In this document: piece after piece, positions 1-9,294 of the stretch
How the letters are laid out: each line of letters starts with the position of its first letter
Position numbering within the stretch: position 1 is the stretch's first letter
From: Mycobacterium sp. Root135
Lineage (GTDB): Bacteria; Actinomycetota; Actinomycetes; Mycobacteriales; Mycobacteriaceae
Length of the DNA stretch: 64,000 nt
Assembly: GCF_001426545.1 (NCBI RefSeq)
Contig: NZ_LMEZ01000007.1
Coordinates: forward strand, 124,001 to 188,000
Reading direction: 5' to 3'
Translations under genes and position numbers: made by a program
The notes under the pieces: generated by a model
The model's database searches: none
Told to the model about the DNA's origin: nothing
The model's input: the letters and a program-made list of their open reading frames with translations, nothing else

Positions 1-2063
1 CGGTCGTAGGCGTCCAGCGCCGCTTGCCACCACGTCGCCGCGATGTCGGAGCTCCATCGCTCCGTCGCGTCCTCGGCCGCGCGGCGACACGCCTCGACCA
101 CGACGTCGGGTTCCACCAACGGCTGCGCCGCCACCAGATGCAGTGCCCGCCGCGTCAATGCGTCGGCCCCGACCCCGTCGGCCAGCACCTCGGCGACCGT
201 GGCGTGCAGGCGTTGTCGGCGAAGTGCCGGCATGCTCGCGACGAGCTGCTCGCGCAGAAGACCGTGCGCGAAGGCGTATCCGTCGCCGGTGTGCGACGGC
301 ACGACGATGCGTTCGTCGGCCGCCTCGTCGAGATGGTCCGCAAGCACGTCGACGTCCAGGCGGGTCGCCTTTGCGAGCACCGCCACGTCGACGTCGTCCC
401 CGATGACCGCCGCGGTGCGCAGCATCTGCAGCACCGCCGGGTCCAATCCGGCGAAGCGTCGGTCCAGCACCGACTTCACGGCGACGGGAATCTCGTTGCC
501 CTGACGCTCGTCTCGCGGCAACCGCGCGTATTCGCACACGAAGAACGGGTTGCCTCCGGTCCGCTCGGCGAGGGTGGCCGCCTCGGCCGCGGTGACCGCC
601 TCGTCGGCGACCTGAGTGGCCAGGGTGGCGACGTCGTGTGACGACAGGGCGGGCACCTCGACGTGACGGTTGTGCGCGCCGCGGGCGACGGTGCCCAGCA
701 GGCGCGTCAGCTCAGGGGTGGGCTCGCCGTCGCGGACGGTCAGCACCATGGCGACGGGATGGTCGCGCAGCGCCCCGGCGACGTATGCCAGGCAGCCCGT
801 CGACGCCGAGTCCGCCCACTGCACGTCGTCGACGACGACGGCTTGCACGTCCGGCGCCGCCTCGAGCAAACCCTGAACCCGTTCGTAGACACGGAATCTC
901 GCCGTGTCCGGATCCGCGTCGTCCGGCACCTGCAGCACCTCGTCGGCGTCGGCGCCGAGCGCGCGCACCAGCTGACGCATCGGCCACCACGGCGGCGTCG
1001 CCGACTCGTCGGGACAGCTGATCCACACGACCCGGCCACCAGCCTCGGCGACCCGACCCGCCACCTCCTCGGCCAGGCGGGTCTTCCCGATCCCCGGCGG
1101 CCCGGACAGCACCAGCCAACGGGTGGCTCCCCCGCCCACGTCGGCGAGAAGGTCTGCGACCGTGCCCAACTCGCGATGCCTGCCGACAAGGAGGGCCCGT
1201 TGCGGTGGCCCGGCGGGTTCGGTCGCCGGCACGGCGGGCACCGTCGGCGTGGCCACCTCGGCGGCTCCGGTCCACTCGGGGTGCCGCGGCCACGCGGCGA
1301 GCTCCGGCGCCTGCCGCAGGATGGCCGTCTGCAGCTCGCGCAGCTCGGGTCCTGGCTGCAGCCCGAGCTCGGCGTCGAGGGTGCGGACGTGGCGCGTGTA
1401 GGTCTCCAACGCATCCGAGGTGCGGCCGCAACGGTAGAGCGCCAGGACGTGCAACCAGCAGGCCCGGTCGGACAGCGGATCCGCCGCACTCAACTGCGCG
1501 GCCGACGCCAGCGCGAGGGGCGTCCGACCCAGCGCCAGCAGCGCACTGATGCGGTAGTCCAGGCAGTCCCTTCGCATCTCCTCGGCCGCCGTCGCATCCG
1601 GACCCACCCATGGCTGATCCCGGAGATCCTCGAGAAAGGGACCGCGCCACAACGACATTGCGGCGTCGGCCTGCTCGAGCGCCACGGTCCAGTCGTGCGA
1701 CTCCACCGCCGCAGCCGCGCGACCCACCGTCGAGGTGAAGACCGTCAGGTCGACGTCGTCCTGTCCGACGGTGAGGTAGTACCCCGGCGACTGCCGAACG
1801 ATAGGCGAGGCGAGGCGCCCCGTCGCCGCGCCGTCGCGAAGGGCCCGACGCAGATTCGACACGTACGCCTGCAGGCTCGCCGTCGCACTACCCGGGGCGT
1901 CGTCACCCCACACCGCGTCGGTCAGCCGGTCGACCGAGACGACACGACCCCGCGCCAGCAGCAGCACCGCCAGCACGGCACGCTGCTTCGGCGGGCCGAC
2001 GTCGACCCGGACCTCGGACTCCTCGCGCACCACCTGAAGTGGCCCGAGCAACCGATACCGCAC
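1..2063 (-). CDS. AfsR/SARP-type transcriptional regulator with BTAD and AAA ATPase domains (C-terminus outside window)
   Basis: Read leftward; 687 complete codons are visible before the window edge. An OmpR-like winged helix occupies about residues 1-95 (start reads VRYRLLGPLQ), followed by a bacterial transcriptional activation domain of helical repeats to about residue 245. An NTPase module follows with a Walker A motif GPPGIGKT (Lys near residue 327) and a DDVQWAD Walker B stretch, then helical repeats. The GTG start is fixed by an in-frame TAG about 9 bases upstream. Family members are pathway-level activators whose target is often adjacent; here the target is unknown. This regulator is not part of the Rv3193c region as I remember it, so it may be lineage-specific. 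Confidence 0.85.
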   Translation of the reverse strand, partial: MRYRLLGPLQVVREESEVRVDVGPPKQRAVLAVLLLARGRVVSVDRLTDAVWGDDAPGSATASLQAYVSNLRRALRDGAATGRLASPIVRQSPGYYLTVGQDDVDLTVFTSTVGRAAAAVESHDWTVALEQADAAMSLWRGPFLEDLRDQPWVGPDATAAEEMRRDCLDYRISALLALGRTPLALASAAQLSAADPLSDRACWLHVLALYRCGRTSDALETYTRHVRTLDAELGLQPGPELRELQTAILRQAPELAAWPRHPEWTGAAEVATPTVPAVPATEPAGPPQRALLVGRHRELGTVADLLADVGGGATRWLVLSGPPGIGKTRLAEEVAGRVAEAGGRVVWISCPDESATPPWWPMRQLVRALGADADEVLQVPDDADPDTARFRVYERVQGLLEAAPDVQAVVVDDVQWADSASTGCLAYVAGALRDHPVAMVLTVRDGEPTPELTRLLGTVARGAHNRHVEVPALSSHDVATLATQVADEAVTAAEAATLAERTGGNPFFVCEYARLPRDERQGNEIPVAVKSVLDRRFAGLDPAVLQMLRTAAVIGDDVDVAVLAKATRLDVDVLADHLDEAADERIVVPSHTGDGYAFAHGLLREQLVASMPALRRQRLHATVAEVLADGVGADALTRRALHLVAAQPLVEPDVVVEACRRAAEDATERWSSDIAATWWQAALDAYD

Positions 2064-2080
2064 CGGAGGAACCTAGGGGT

Positions 2081-5000
2081 CTACTTCGCCTCGCGGTACT
2101 TGGCCATGGCGTCGTCCAGATTCTGCAGCGCCTGACCGTACTCCGCGAAGTTGCCACCCTGCTGCGCGCTTTGCATGGCATCCAAGGCCGTCTGAACCCC
2201 TTGCAGGGCAGCGGCCTTCGCCGCCGACAGCTGCGTCGGCCCGCTGGGCACGGCCGCCGCCGGGGCGGGCACCTGGGGAACCCCGCCCTGCTGGTTGGCC
2301 GGCGGGGTGACCGGAGGCTGACCCGGAGTCGGGTTCGCCACGGGCGCCGGTTGACCGTTCGGAAGCTCCGTCGGGGCCGGACCCGTTGCCGTCGCTCCCG
2401 CGCCGGCACCGAACAGCTCGTCGAGCGCGTCGCTGACCGTCGGGCCGTAGCCGACCTTGTCGTTGTACATCATCGCCACACGAATCAGGCGGGGGTACGA
2501 CGACGCCGCGTCACTGGCACCCGGCGACGCGTAAACCGGTGCGACGTAGAGCAAACCGCCCTGAGCCACCGGCAACGTCAACAAATTGCCCCAACGGATG
2601 CGGTTCTGATTGTCGCGGCCGATGACGCCGAGGTCCTGGCTGACCGCGGTGTCGGTGCTAATCGCGTTGAACGCCAACTTCGGACCGTTCACCTGGCCAG
2701 GAATGGTCAGCACGGTGATCTTGCCGTAGGTCGCCGGATCGGAACTCGCGCTGATGTACGCCGCCAAGAAGTCACGACGGAATCTGTTCATCGCGCTCGT
2801 CAGCTGGAACGACGCCGAACTGTCGTTGGACGCAATGTCCTTCGCCACGATGTAGTACGGCGGCTGGAAACTGCTGGCCGTCGGGTTCGGGTCGAGCGGC
2901 ACGTCCCAGAAGTCCGACGTCGAGAAGAACGTCACCGGATCGTTGACGTGGTACTTCGCCAGAAGCGCCCGCTGCACCTTGAACAGGTCCTCCGGGTACC
3001 GCAGGTGCTCCTGCAGCTCCGGTGAGATGTCGGACTTCGGCTTGACCGTGCCGGGGAAGACCGCCTCCCACGCCTTGAGCACGGGATCGGTCTCGTCCTG
3101 CGCATAGAGCGTCACGGTGCCGTCGTACGCGTCGACGGTGGCCTTCACCGAGTTGCGGATGTAGGACACCTGCTTGTCCAGCGCCAGCCGGTTGAGTGCA
3201 ACCTCGTTCGAGTCGGCCGTCGCAGAGGACAGCGACGTCAACTCCGAGTACGGGATGTTGTCGAGGGTCGTGTACCCGTCGACGATCCAAACCATCTTCT
3301 TGTTCACGATGGCCGGGTACACGCTGGTGTCGGTGGTCAGCCACGGGGCGACCGCCTCGACGCGCTTGGCCGGATCCCGGTTGAAGAGGATCTTGCTGTT
3401 CTCACCGATCACGTTGGAGAACAAGAAGTTCCGCTCGGCGTACTTCGCCGCGAACACGCTGCGGGAGAGCCAGCTGCCGACCGGCACGCCACCACTGCCG
3501 CCATAGGTGTAATTCTTCGTCTCGGTGTTGGTCTCGTAGTCGTACTCGCGGTCGGTGCCGTTCTTGCCGACGATCGCGTAGTCCTCGGCCGTGTTGGCGA
3601 TGACCGGGCCGTAGTAGATGCGCGGCTGATCCAGCGGCGCGGGTCCCGGCGACACCACGCTGCCGTTGGCGCCGACGACGCTCGCCAGGAACTCGGGGTA
3701 ACCGCCGTTCTGGTTCGGGTCGTTAGCGACGCCACGGACCGTGTTGGCGGGCGAGGCGATGAAGCCGTTGCCGTGGGTGTAGACGGTATGACGGTTGATC
3801 CAGTCGCGCTGGTTCTCGATCAACCTGTCGGGGTTGAGTTCCCGAGCCGCGACGACGTAGTCACGAAGGTTCCCCTTGGCGTCGTAGCGGTCGATCGACA
3901 GCTGCTCAGGGAACGAGTAGAAGTTCTTGCCCTGCTGGAACTGGGTGAACGCCGGGCTGACGATGGTCGGGTCGAGGAGTCGAATGTTCGACGTCGTCGC
4001 CCGGTCCGAGGCGACCTGCTGGGCGGTGGTCGCCGCGTCGCCGCTGTAGTCGCGGTAGGTGACGTTCTGGTCGGTGAGGCCGTAGGCCTGCCTGGTCGCG
4101 GTGATGCTGCGACTGATGTATTCGCTTTCCTTCTGCGCGGCATTGGGTTTGACGCTGAACTGCTCGACGATCAGCGGCCAGCCCGCACCGACGATCAACG
4201 AGCTCAGCAGCAGCAGAACGACGCCGATGGCGGGAATCCGCAGATCGCGGAGCACGACCGCGGAGAAGACCGCGACCGCGCAGATCAAGGCGATTGCCAG
4301 AAGGATCAGCTTGGCGGGCAGCACCGCGTTGATGTCGGTGTAGCCGGCGCCGGTGAACGGCTTGCCGCCGCGCGTGTGGCTGAGGAGCTCGTAGCGGTCC
4401 AACCAGTAGGCGAACGCCTTGAGCAGCACCATCGTGCCGACCAGCGTGACCAGTTGAATGCGAGCGGAGCGACTCAGCGCGCCCGTCCGCCCCGCCAGCC
4501 GAATGCCACCGAACAGATAGTGCCCCAGCAGGTTCGCCACCAACGCGAGGAACGTCGCGACGAACAGGACGTTCAGCACCAGCCGATAGAACGGCAGGTC
4601 GAACGCGTAGAACCCGAGGTCCATGCCGAACTGGGGGTCGGTGACGCCGAACTCGCCGCCGTGCATGAACAACTGCACCTGAACCCAGTAGGTCTGCCCC
4701 ACCAGCCCCGCGAGCAGACCGATGAAGATGGGAACGCCGATGCCGAAGAGCCGCAGTCGCGCCATCACCGAGGTGCGGTAGCGCGCCACCGGGTCGTTGG
4801 GACCCACGGTGGGAACGAAGACCGGGCGGTTCCGATAGGCGAGCGCCATCCCGGCGAACACCACGCCGCCGATGAGCAGCGCCGTCACCACGAACACGAT
4901 CAGCCGGGTCATCAGGGTCGTGGTGAACACCGACCGGTACCCGAGCTCGCCGAACCACAGCCAGTCGACGTAGGTGTCGATCAGGCGCGGGCCAATCAGC

Positions 5001-5089
5001 AGCAATAGCACCGCCGCAAGGGCGAACCCGATCAGAAACCGGCTACGCCGCGTCAGCTTCGGCATTCGCGCCGCAGGCCGCATCCCCAC
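2081..5089 (-). CDS. UPF0182 family integral membrane protein (Rv3193c-like)
   Basis: A 1002-residue protein of the UPF0182 family, of unknown function. The N-terminal third carries about seven hydrophobic segments, the first at about residues 18-38 after a basic MPKLTRRSR start, with the family motif YVDWLWFGELGYRSVF. The middle is a large soluble, probably extracytoplasmic, domain. The C-terminal ~110 residues are Pro/Gly/Gln-rich and low in complexity. The length matches the mycobacterial family (about 990). The stop lies 18 bases before the GTG of the BTAD regulator on the same strand. Envelope location is inferred from topology. Confidence 0.93.
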   Translation of the reverse strand: MGMRPAARMPKLTRRSRFLIGFALAAVLLLLIGPRLIDTYVDWLWFGELGYRSVFTTTLMTRLIVFVVTALLIGGVVFAGMALAYRNRPVFVPTVGPNDPVARYRTSVMARLRLFGIGVPIFIGLLAGLVGQTYWVQVQLFMHGGEFGVTDPQFGMDLGFYAFDLPFYRLVLNVLFVATFLALVANLLGHYLFGGIRLAGRTGALSRSARIQLVTLVGTMVLLKAFAYWLDRYELLSHTRGGKPFTGAGYTDINAVLPAKLILLAIALICAVAVFSAVVLRDLRIPAIGVVLLLLSSLIVGAGWPLIVEQFSVKPNAAQKESEYISRSITATRQAYGLTDQNVTYRDYSGDAATTAQQVASDRATTSNIRLLDPTIVSPAFTQFQQGKNFYSFPEQLSIDRYDAKGNLRDYVVAARELNPDRLIENQRDWINRHTVYTHGNGFIASPANTVRGVANDPNQNGGYPEFLASVVGANGSVVSPGPAPLDQPRIYYGPVIANTAEDYAIVGKNGTDREYDYETNTETKNYTYGGSGGVPVGSWLSRSVFAAKYAERNFLFSNVIGENSKILFNRDPAKRVEAVAPWLTTDTSVYPAIVNKKMVWIVDGYTTLDNIPYSELTSLSSATADSNEVALNRLALDKQVSYIRNSVKATVDAYDGTVTLYAQDETDPVLKAWEAVFPGTVKPKSDISPELQEHLRYPEDLFKVQRALLAKYHVNDPVTFFSTSDFWDVPLDPNPTASSFQPPYYIVAKDIASNDSSASFQLTSAMNRFRRDFLAAYISASSDPATYGKITVLTIPGQVNGPKLAFNAISTDTAVSQDLGVIGRDNQNRIRWGNLLTLPVAQGGLLYVAPVYASPGASDAASSYPRLIRVAMMYNDKVGYGPTVSDALDELFGAGAGATATGPAPTELPNGQPAPVANPTPGQPPVTPPANQQGGVPQVPAPAAAVPSGPTQLSAAKAAALQGVQTALDAMQSAQQGGNFAEYGQALQNLDDAMAKYREAK

Positions 5090-5163
5090 TCGTCAACTCC
5101 AAACGGTCGTCACGCCGCGATTCGGCGTGCCCCAACTCTACGCATCCGTCCCAAAGCGTCCTC

Positions 5164-6195
5164 TCAGCAATGGGGTGGTTCGCCACCGGAGGAATAGGAC
5201 TTCAATGCGTCGACCGCACCGGTCAGGTTCTCCACCTTGATCAGCTGCAGACCGTCCTCGTGGGCCGAGTTGGCCTCGTCGCAGTTCTCCGCGGGCACCA
5301 TGAAGACCGTCGCCCCGGCTTCCTTGGCCGCGTAGATCTTGTGGGTGATGCCGCCGATCGGGCCCACCTTGCCGTCGCCGGTGATCGTTCCGGTCCCGGC
5401 GACGAACTTGCCGCCGTTGAGATCGCCGGTCGTCAGCTTGTCGACGACCGCGAGGCTGAACATCAAGCCCGCCGACGGGCCGCCGATGTTGGCCAGGTTG
5501 AAGTCGATGGTGAACGGCGCCCACGGCGCGTCGACCACGCCGACGCCGAGGAATCCGTAGTCGCGGTCGGGGTTCTTGCCCAACGTGATCGTCTCGGTGC
5601 CGATGTCACCACCCTTGCGGCGGTAGTCGACCACCAGCTGGTCGCCGGGCTTGGTCGCCTTGAGGATCGCGGTGAACTCCTCGAGGTTGGCCACCGGCTT
5701 GTCGTCGACCAGGTCGATGGCGTCGCCGTCCTCCAACTTCCCGGCCGACGGGCCCTTGTCGGTGACGCCCTGCACGGTGACGGCCCTGGGGTACTTCAGG
5801 TAGCCCAGCGCCGCGTACTCTGCGCTGTCCTCCGACTGCTTGAAGTCGCCTGCGTTCTCCTTGTCGATGTCGTCCTTGCTCTTGTCCGGCGGATAGACCA
5901 GGTCGCGGGGCACCAGCTGCTCGGTGCCCGACATCCACAGGCGCAACGCCTGCCCGAGGGTCAGACCGTCACTCTGACTGACCGTCGTCATGTTCAGGTT
6001 GCCCGAGGTGGGCTTCACCTCGGTGCCCTTGATGTCGACGACCTCTTTGCCCTCGACCTCGCCGAGGGTGTTGAACGTCGGCCCCGGCCCGAGACTCACG
6101 AACGGCACCGTCACCGCCGACAGCAGCAGACCGAATGCGACGATCGGCACCAACGCCACCACCAGCGTCATCATGCGCCTGTTCAATCCACCCAT
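5164..6195 (-). CDS. Membrane-anchored PDZ domain / Lon-like serine protease (Rv3194c-like)
   Basis: 343 residues from ATG at 6195; a TTG nine bases downstream (LNRRMM) aligns with the M. tuberculosis start and is the main alternative. One N-terminal membrane anchor (residues ~10-32) is followed by an extracytoplasmic region, a PDZ domain (~130-215) and a Lon-type proteolytic domain. The Ser/Lys dyad is visible as GGPSAGLMFS (Ser241) and GITHK (Lys286). Family members cleave exported or membrane substrates on the outer face of the membrane; the substrate here is unknown. It is divergent from the zincin gene, with a 94-base spacer for both promoters. Confidence 0.9.
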   Translation of the reverse strand: MGGLNRRMMTLVVALVPIVAFGLLLSAVTVPFVSLGPGPTFNTLGEVEGKEVVDIKGTEVKPTSGNLNMTTVSQSDGLTLGQALRLWMSGTEQLVPRDLVYPPDKSKDDIDKENAGDFKQSEDSAEYAALGYLKYPRAVTVQGVTDKGPSAGKLEDGDAIDLVDDKPVANLEEFTAILKATKPGDQLVVDYRRKGGDIGTETITLGKNPDRDYGFLGVGVVDAPWAPFTIDFNLANIGGPSAGLMFSLAVVDKLTTGDLNGGKFVAGTGTITGDGKVGPIGGITHKIYAAKEAGATVFMVPAENCDEANSAHEDGLQLIKVENLTGAVDALKSYSSGGEPPHC

Positions 6196-6289
6196 CACGG
6201 AGCCCACAGTAGGGGTCCGTCCTGTCCTGTTCACTCTCGGCGTGACCGCGACCCCACGCCGAGCGCGTCCGGTGAGTACCGTGGACGCC

Positions 6290-7666
6290 ATGCCTGACCA
6301 GCCTTTCGGCTTCTCTGCCTCCGACGGTAAGGGTGACGACCCCGACCGCGACGACCGCAAGAAGGACCCGAACCCCGGGTCGCCGCAGGATCCGTTCGGA
6401 TTCGGCGGCGGCGACTTCGACATGAACAACCTCGGGCAGATCTTCTCCAAGCTCGGTGAGATGTTCAGCGGCGCAGGCAACCCCATGGCCGGTGGTTCGG
6501 GGGCGGGACCGGTCAACTACGACCTGGCGCGTCAGCTCGCGTCCAGTTCGATCGGGTTCGTCAAGCCGGTGCCCGAGCAGACCAGCGCGGCGGTGGCCGA
6601 CGCGGTGCGACTGGCCGACACGTGGCTCGACGGCGTCACTCCCCTACCCGCGGGCACGACGAGCTCCGTCGCGTGGACGCCCAGCGACTGGGTCGACAAC
6701 ACCCTCGCCACCTGGAAGCGGTTGTGCGACCCGGTCGCCGAGCAGATGTCCACGGTGTGGGCGTCGGCGTTGCCCGAGGAGGCCAAGGCGATGGCCGGCC
6801 CACTGATGGCGATGATGACGCAGATGGGCGGCATGGCCTTCGGATCGCAGCTCGGCCAGGCCCTCGGCACGCTGTCGCGAGAGGTGTTGACCTCCACCGA
6901 CATTGGCCTTCCGCTTGGCCCCAAGGGCGTGGCAGCCCTGATGCCCGAGGCCATCGAGTTGCTGGCCGAAGGCCTCGAGCAGCCTCGCAGCGAGATCATG
7001 ATGTTCCTCGCGGCGCGCGAGGCGGCGCACCACCGCCTGTTCAGTCACGTGCCGTGGCTCTCGACGCAGCTGCTCAACGCCGTCGAGGCCTTTGCCCGCG
7101 GCATGAAGGTCGACATGAGCGGCATCGAGGACTTCGCGCAGGGCTTCAACCCCGCCTCGCTCACCGACCCGACGGCGATGGAACAGCTGCTCAACCAGGG
7201 CATCTTCGAGCCGAAGTCGACGCCCGAGCAGATCGCGGCGCTGGAACGCCTCGAGACGCTGCTTGCCCTCATCGAGGGCTGGGTGCAGACCGTGGTGACC
7301 GACGCCCTCGGCGACCGCATTCCGGGGACCGTGGCGCTCAGCGAGACGTTGCGTCGCCGACGCGCCACCGGCGGGCCCGCCGAACAGACGTTCGCGACGC
7401 TGGTCGGTCTGGAACTGCGGCCCCGCAAGCTGCGCGAGGCCGCGGTGCTGTGGGAGCGACTGACTCAGGCGGTCGGCGCCGACGCTCGCGACGCGGTGTG
7501 GCAGCACCCCGACCTGCTGCCGGGCGCCGACGACCTCGACGAACCCGCGGGCTTCATCGACCGCATCGTCGGCGGTGACACCAGCGGCATCGACCAGGCG
7601 ATCGCCGACCTCGAGAAGGACTTCAACGACGACAAGGGCCCCGACGCTGGGCCTGTGGATAACTAA
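6290..7666 (+). CDS. Zinc-dependent metalloprotease-like protein (Zincin_2 / DUF2342, Rv3195-like)
   Basis: 458 residues from ATG 6290; GTG 6281 is an alternative. The first ~55 residues are acidic, Asp/Gly-rich and probably disordered. A helical zincin-like fold follows with the metal-site segment REAAHHRLFSHVPW near residue 243, the family's version of the HExxH helix. The family has been called an F420-biosynthesis-associated or putative hydrolase family, but no reaction is firmly assigned. It is followed 35 bases later by a TOMM-type E1-like protein in the same direction, so the two may form one unit. Confidence 0.88.
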   Translation: MPDQPFGFSASDGKGDDPDRDDRKKDPNPGSPQDPFGFGGGDFDMNNLGQIFSKLGEMFSGAGNPMAGGSGAGPVNYDLARQLASSSIGFVKPVPEQTSAAVADAVRLADTWLDGVTPLPAGTTSSVAWTPSDWVDNTLATWKRLCDPVAEQMSTVWASALPEEAKAMAGPLMAMMTQMGGMAFGSQLGQALGTLSREVLTSTDIGLPLGPKGVAALMPEAIELLAEGLEQPRSEIMMFLAAREAAHHRLFSHVPWLSTQLLNAVEAFARGMKVDMSGIEDFAQGFNPASLTDPTAMEQLLNQGIFEPKSTPEQIAALERLETLLALIEGWVQTVVTDALGDRIPGTVALSETLRRRRATGGPAEQTFATLVGLELRPRKLREAAVLWERLTQAVGADARDAVWQHPDLLPGADDLDEPAGFIDRIVGGDTSGIDQAIADLEKDFNDDKGPDAGPVDN

Positions 7667-7701
7667 AGCGCCGCACCCCGCGCGCGTGGCACAGTCGGCG
7701 C

Positions 7702-8544
7702 ATGTCGAGCCACACGCTCAATCCGGTGATGCCGGTGCTCGTCAGGCCCGACGGCGCCGTGCAGGTGGGCTGGGACCCCCGGCGCGCCATGCTCGTCGAG
7801 CCACCCGACGGGTTGTCGGCCGCCGCACTGGCTGACCTGCTGCGCGCGATGCAGTCCGGGGTGACCGCAGGGGAACTGTGCGCGCTGGCGGTGAACCGGG
7901 GCATCACCGACGTCACGGCGATGACCGATCTGATCGGCTCCCTCGTCGACGAAGGGCTCGCGACGACGACGCCACCGCGCACGCGGTCGGCCTCCATCCG
8001 CATCCACGGCCGAGGCCCACTGTCGGATCTTCTCGCGAGCGCGTTGCGCTGTTCGGGGGCGCGCGTGCGGCAGAGCAGGCTCAACCATGCGGGCGTCAGA
8101 CCCGGGACGACGGACCTGGTGGTGCTGTCGGACTTTCTGGTCGCCGACCCGCACCTACTCCGCGAGCTGCACCAGGCCCGGATCCCGCATCTGCCGGTGT
8201 GCGTGCGCGACGGCACGGGGTTGGTCGGTCCCCTGGTGATCCCCGGGGTGACCAGCTGCCTCGGGTGCGCCGATCTGTACCGCAGTGACCGCGACGCGGC
8301 GTGGCCCGCGGTCGCCGCCCAGCTGCGCGACGCCGTCGGCAGCGCCGACCGGGCCACGATGCTCGGCACCGCCGCGTTGGCCCTGAGCCAGGTGGACCGC
8401 GTCATCGCGGCCGTGCGCGAATCCGACGACCCGAGCCGGGCCGGCGATCCACCGCCCACGCTGGACACGACGTTGGAATTCGACGTGCGCACCGGGTCGA
8501 CGACCAGCAGGCGATGGTCACGTCACCCGCTGTGCGAGTGTTGA
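7702..8544 (+). CDS. TOMM-type E1/ThiF-like leader-binding protein, orphan (Rv3196-like)
   Basis: 280 residues. The N-terminal ~95 residues resemble the RiPP recognition-like winged helix of E1-like ocin-forming proteins, and the rest resembles a degenerate ThiF/E1 fold. A structural zinc site of the TOMM type is visible as CLGC (Cys186/Cys189) and the C-terminal CEC (Cys278/Cys280). The sentence 'TSCLGCADLYRSDRD' is typical of the family. No YcaO cyclodehydratase or precursor peptide is seen nearby, so a role in azoline formation is not supported here. The 3' end overlaps the convergent unknown gene by 22 bases. Confidence 0.8.
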   Translation: MSSHTLNPVMPVLVRPDGAVQVGWDPRRAMLVEPPDGLSAAALADLLRAMQSGVTAGELCALAVNRGITDVTAMTDLIGSLVDEGLATTTPPRTRSASIRIHGRGPLSDLLASALRCSGARVRQSRLNHAGVRPGTTDLVVLSDFLVADPHLLRELHQARIPHLPVCVRDGTGLVGPLVIPGVTSCLGCADLYRSDRDAAWPAVAAQLRDAVGSADRATMLGTAALALSQVDRVIAAVRESDDPSRAGDPPPTLDTTLEFDVRTGSTTSRRWSRHPLCEC

Positions 8545-8927
8545 ACTCTCCCTCGCTTTCCGACGGCGAAGGTGCCGACGACGTCGGCGAACCGCTTGAC
8601 GTCCGAAAGGCGTTCGGCTCCAAGCGAATTCGCCACCAGCCACCGGGTATCCGACCGGACCAGCCGCAGCACGGGCACCGGCACGGCGAAGACGCGGGTG
8701 CTCGACTGGACGTCGGCGACGATGTCGACCTGGATCGGCTCGCCGTCGACGCGGACGACCGTGACCGTGCACGATTCCTTCGTCACGCGGATCCGGCCCA
8801 CGTCGGCCTCACCGCCCGCGCCGATCTGAATGATCCCGTCCAGAAGGGGCACGCTGAGTTCGATCGTTCCGAGCGCCATCTCGTCGAGACGGTCGGAGGG
8901 GAACGTCTCAGTTGTGGCTTCCGACAT
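8523..8927 (-). CDS. Unrecognised protein, third gene of the putative Zur-controlled operon
   Basis: 134 residues from ATG 8927 (MSEATTETFP). I do not recognise a family. It is rich in beta-prone Val/Ile stretches (GRIRVTKESCTVTVVRVDGE) with one Cys and ends in a basic, His-containing tail (GRVQHSHSG). There is no signal peptide or membrane segment. Its start overlaps the end of the upstream ferredoxin-like gene by 20 bases, which suggests translational coupling and a shared function. Position downstream of alternative bL28 suggests a role in zinc limitation; that is inference. The in-frame upstream extension to 9068 overlaps the neighbour and looks non-coding. Confidence 0.65.
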   Translation of the reverse strand: MSEATTETFPSDRLDEMALGTIELSVPLLDGIIQIGAGGEADVGRIRVTKESCTVTVVRVDGEPIQVDIVADVQSSTRVFAVPVPVLRLVRSDTRWLVANSLGAERLSDVKRFADVVGTFAVGKRGRVQHSHSG

Positions 8928-9294
8928 GGCTTCTCGTGTCCCACCGCACGCTGAGCGGGGCGTTCCAGTCACCGCGCTCGATCCAACGGCACACGGCACG
9001 GACCTCCTTCGCACCCTCGACTGGGCCGAGCCACCGGGCCGGTCCCTCTGGTCGACGATCCGCTCCACACGGTTGCACCACCACGGTGACCCCGCCCGGG
9101 GCGGATCCGGTGCAGGCCTGCCGCTCCAACAGGCACCCGGTGGTGACGAGCATCCCGTGGGGGCAGCTGCGGACCGTCGCCTTCAGGGCGTCGAGTGCGG
9201 CCGACCCTCCGTCCGATGCGCACGCCGTACAGACGACGACGGTAAAGGGATTCCTCGTCGTCGCGACCTTCCGACGGATGTCGTTGCGCGCCAT
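8908..9294 (-). CDS. Thioredoxin-like [2Fe-2S] ferredoxin-type protein with a bL33-like N-terminus
   Basis: 128 residues. From about residue 17 it reads FTVVVCTACASDGG, then RSCPHGMLVTTGCLL and VTVVVQPC, a spacing of cysteines like thioredoxin-fold [2Fe-2S] or DUF1636-type metal proteins; the exact family is not certain. The first residues, MARNDIRRK, are nearly those of ribosomal protein bL33 (MARNDIRP...), the gene that normally follows rpmB in mycobacterial zinc-free ribosomal operons. The ATG overlaps the rpmB stop by one base, as expected for that operon. Fusion onto an rpmG remnant after deletion is my inference. It is probably expressed under zinc starvation. Confidence 0.7.
   Translation of the reverse strand: MARNDIRRKVATTRNPFTVVVCTACASDGGSAALDALKATVRSCPHGMLVTTGCLLERQACTGSAPGGVTVVVQPCGADRRPEGPARWLGPVEGAKEVRAVCRWIERGDWNAPLSVRWDTRSHVGSHN

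Noticed and set aside
46..1020. Short rightward frames near the left edge (43-504, 638-1021)
   Set aside because: Shadows of the BTAD regulator with Arg-rich, non-protein-like composition.
663..2135. Long rightward frame (490 codons) opposite the BTAD regulator
   Set aside because: It is a GC-rich shadow of the leftward gene; its translation has Arg/His-rich low-complexity character and no family, while the opposite strand shows clear BTAD and Walker motifs.
3773..5008. Rightward frame of 411 codons inside UPF0182
   Set aside because: Arg/Asp/Gln-rich shadow of a well-conserved family on the other strand.
8928..9068. Longer start (9068) for the unknown leftward gene
   Set aside because: It would overlap most of the ferredoxin-like gene's end and the added residues look like out-of-frame translation.
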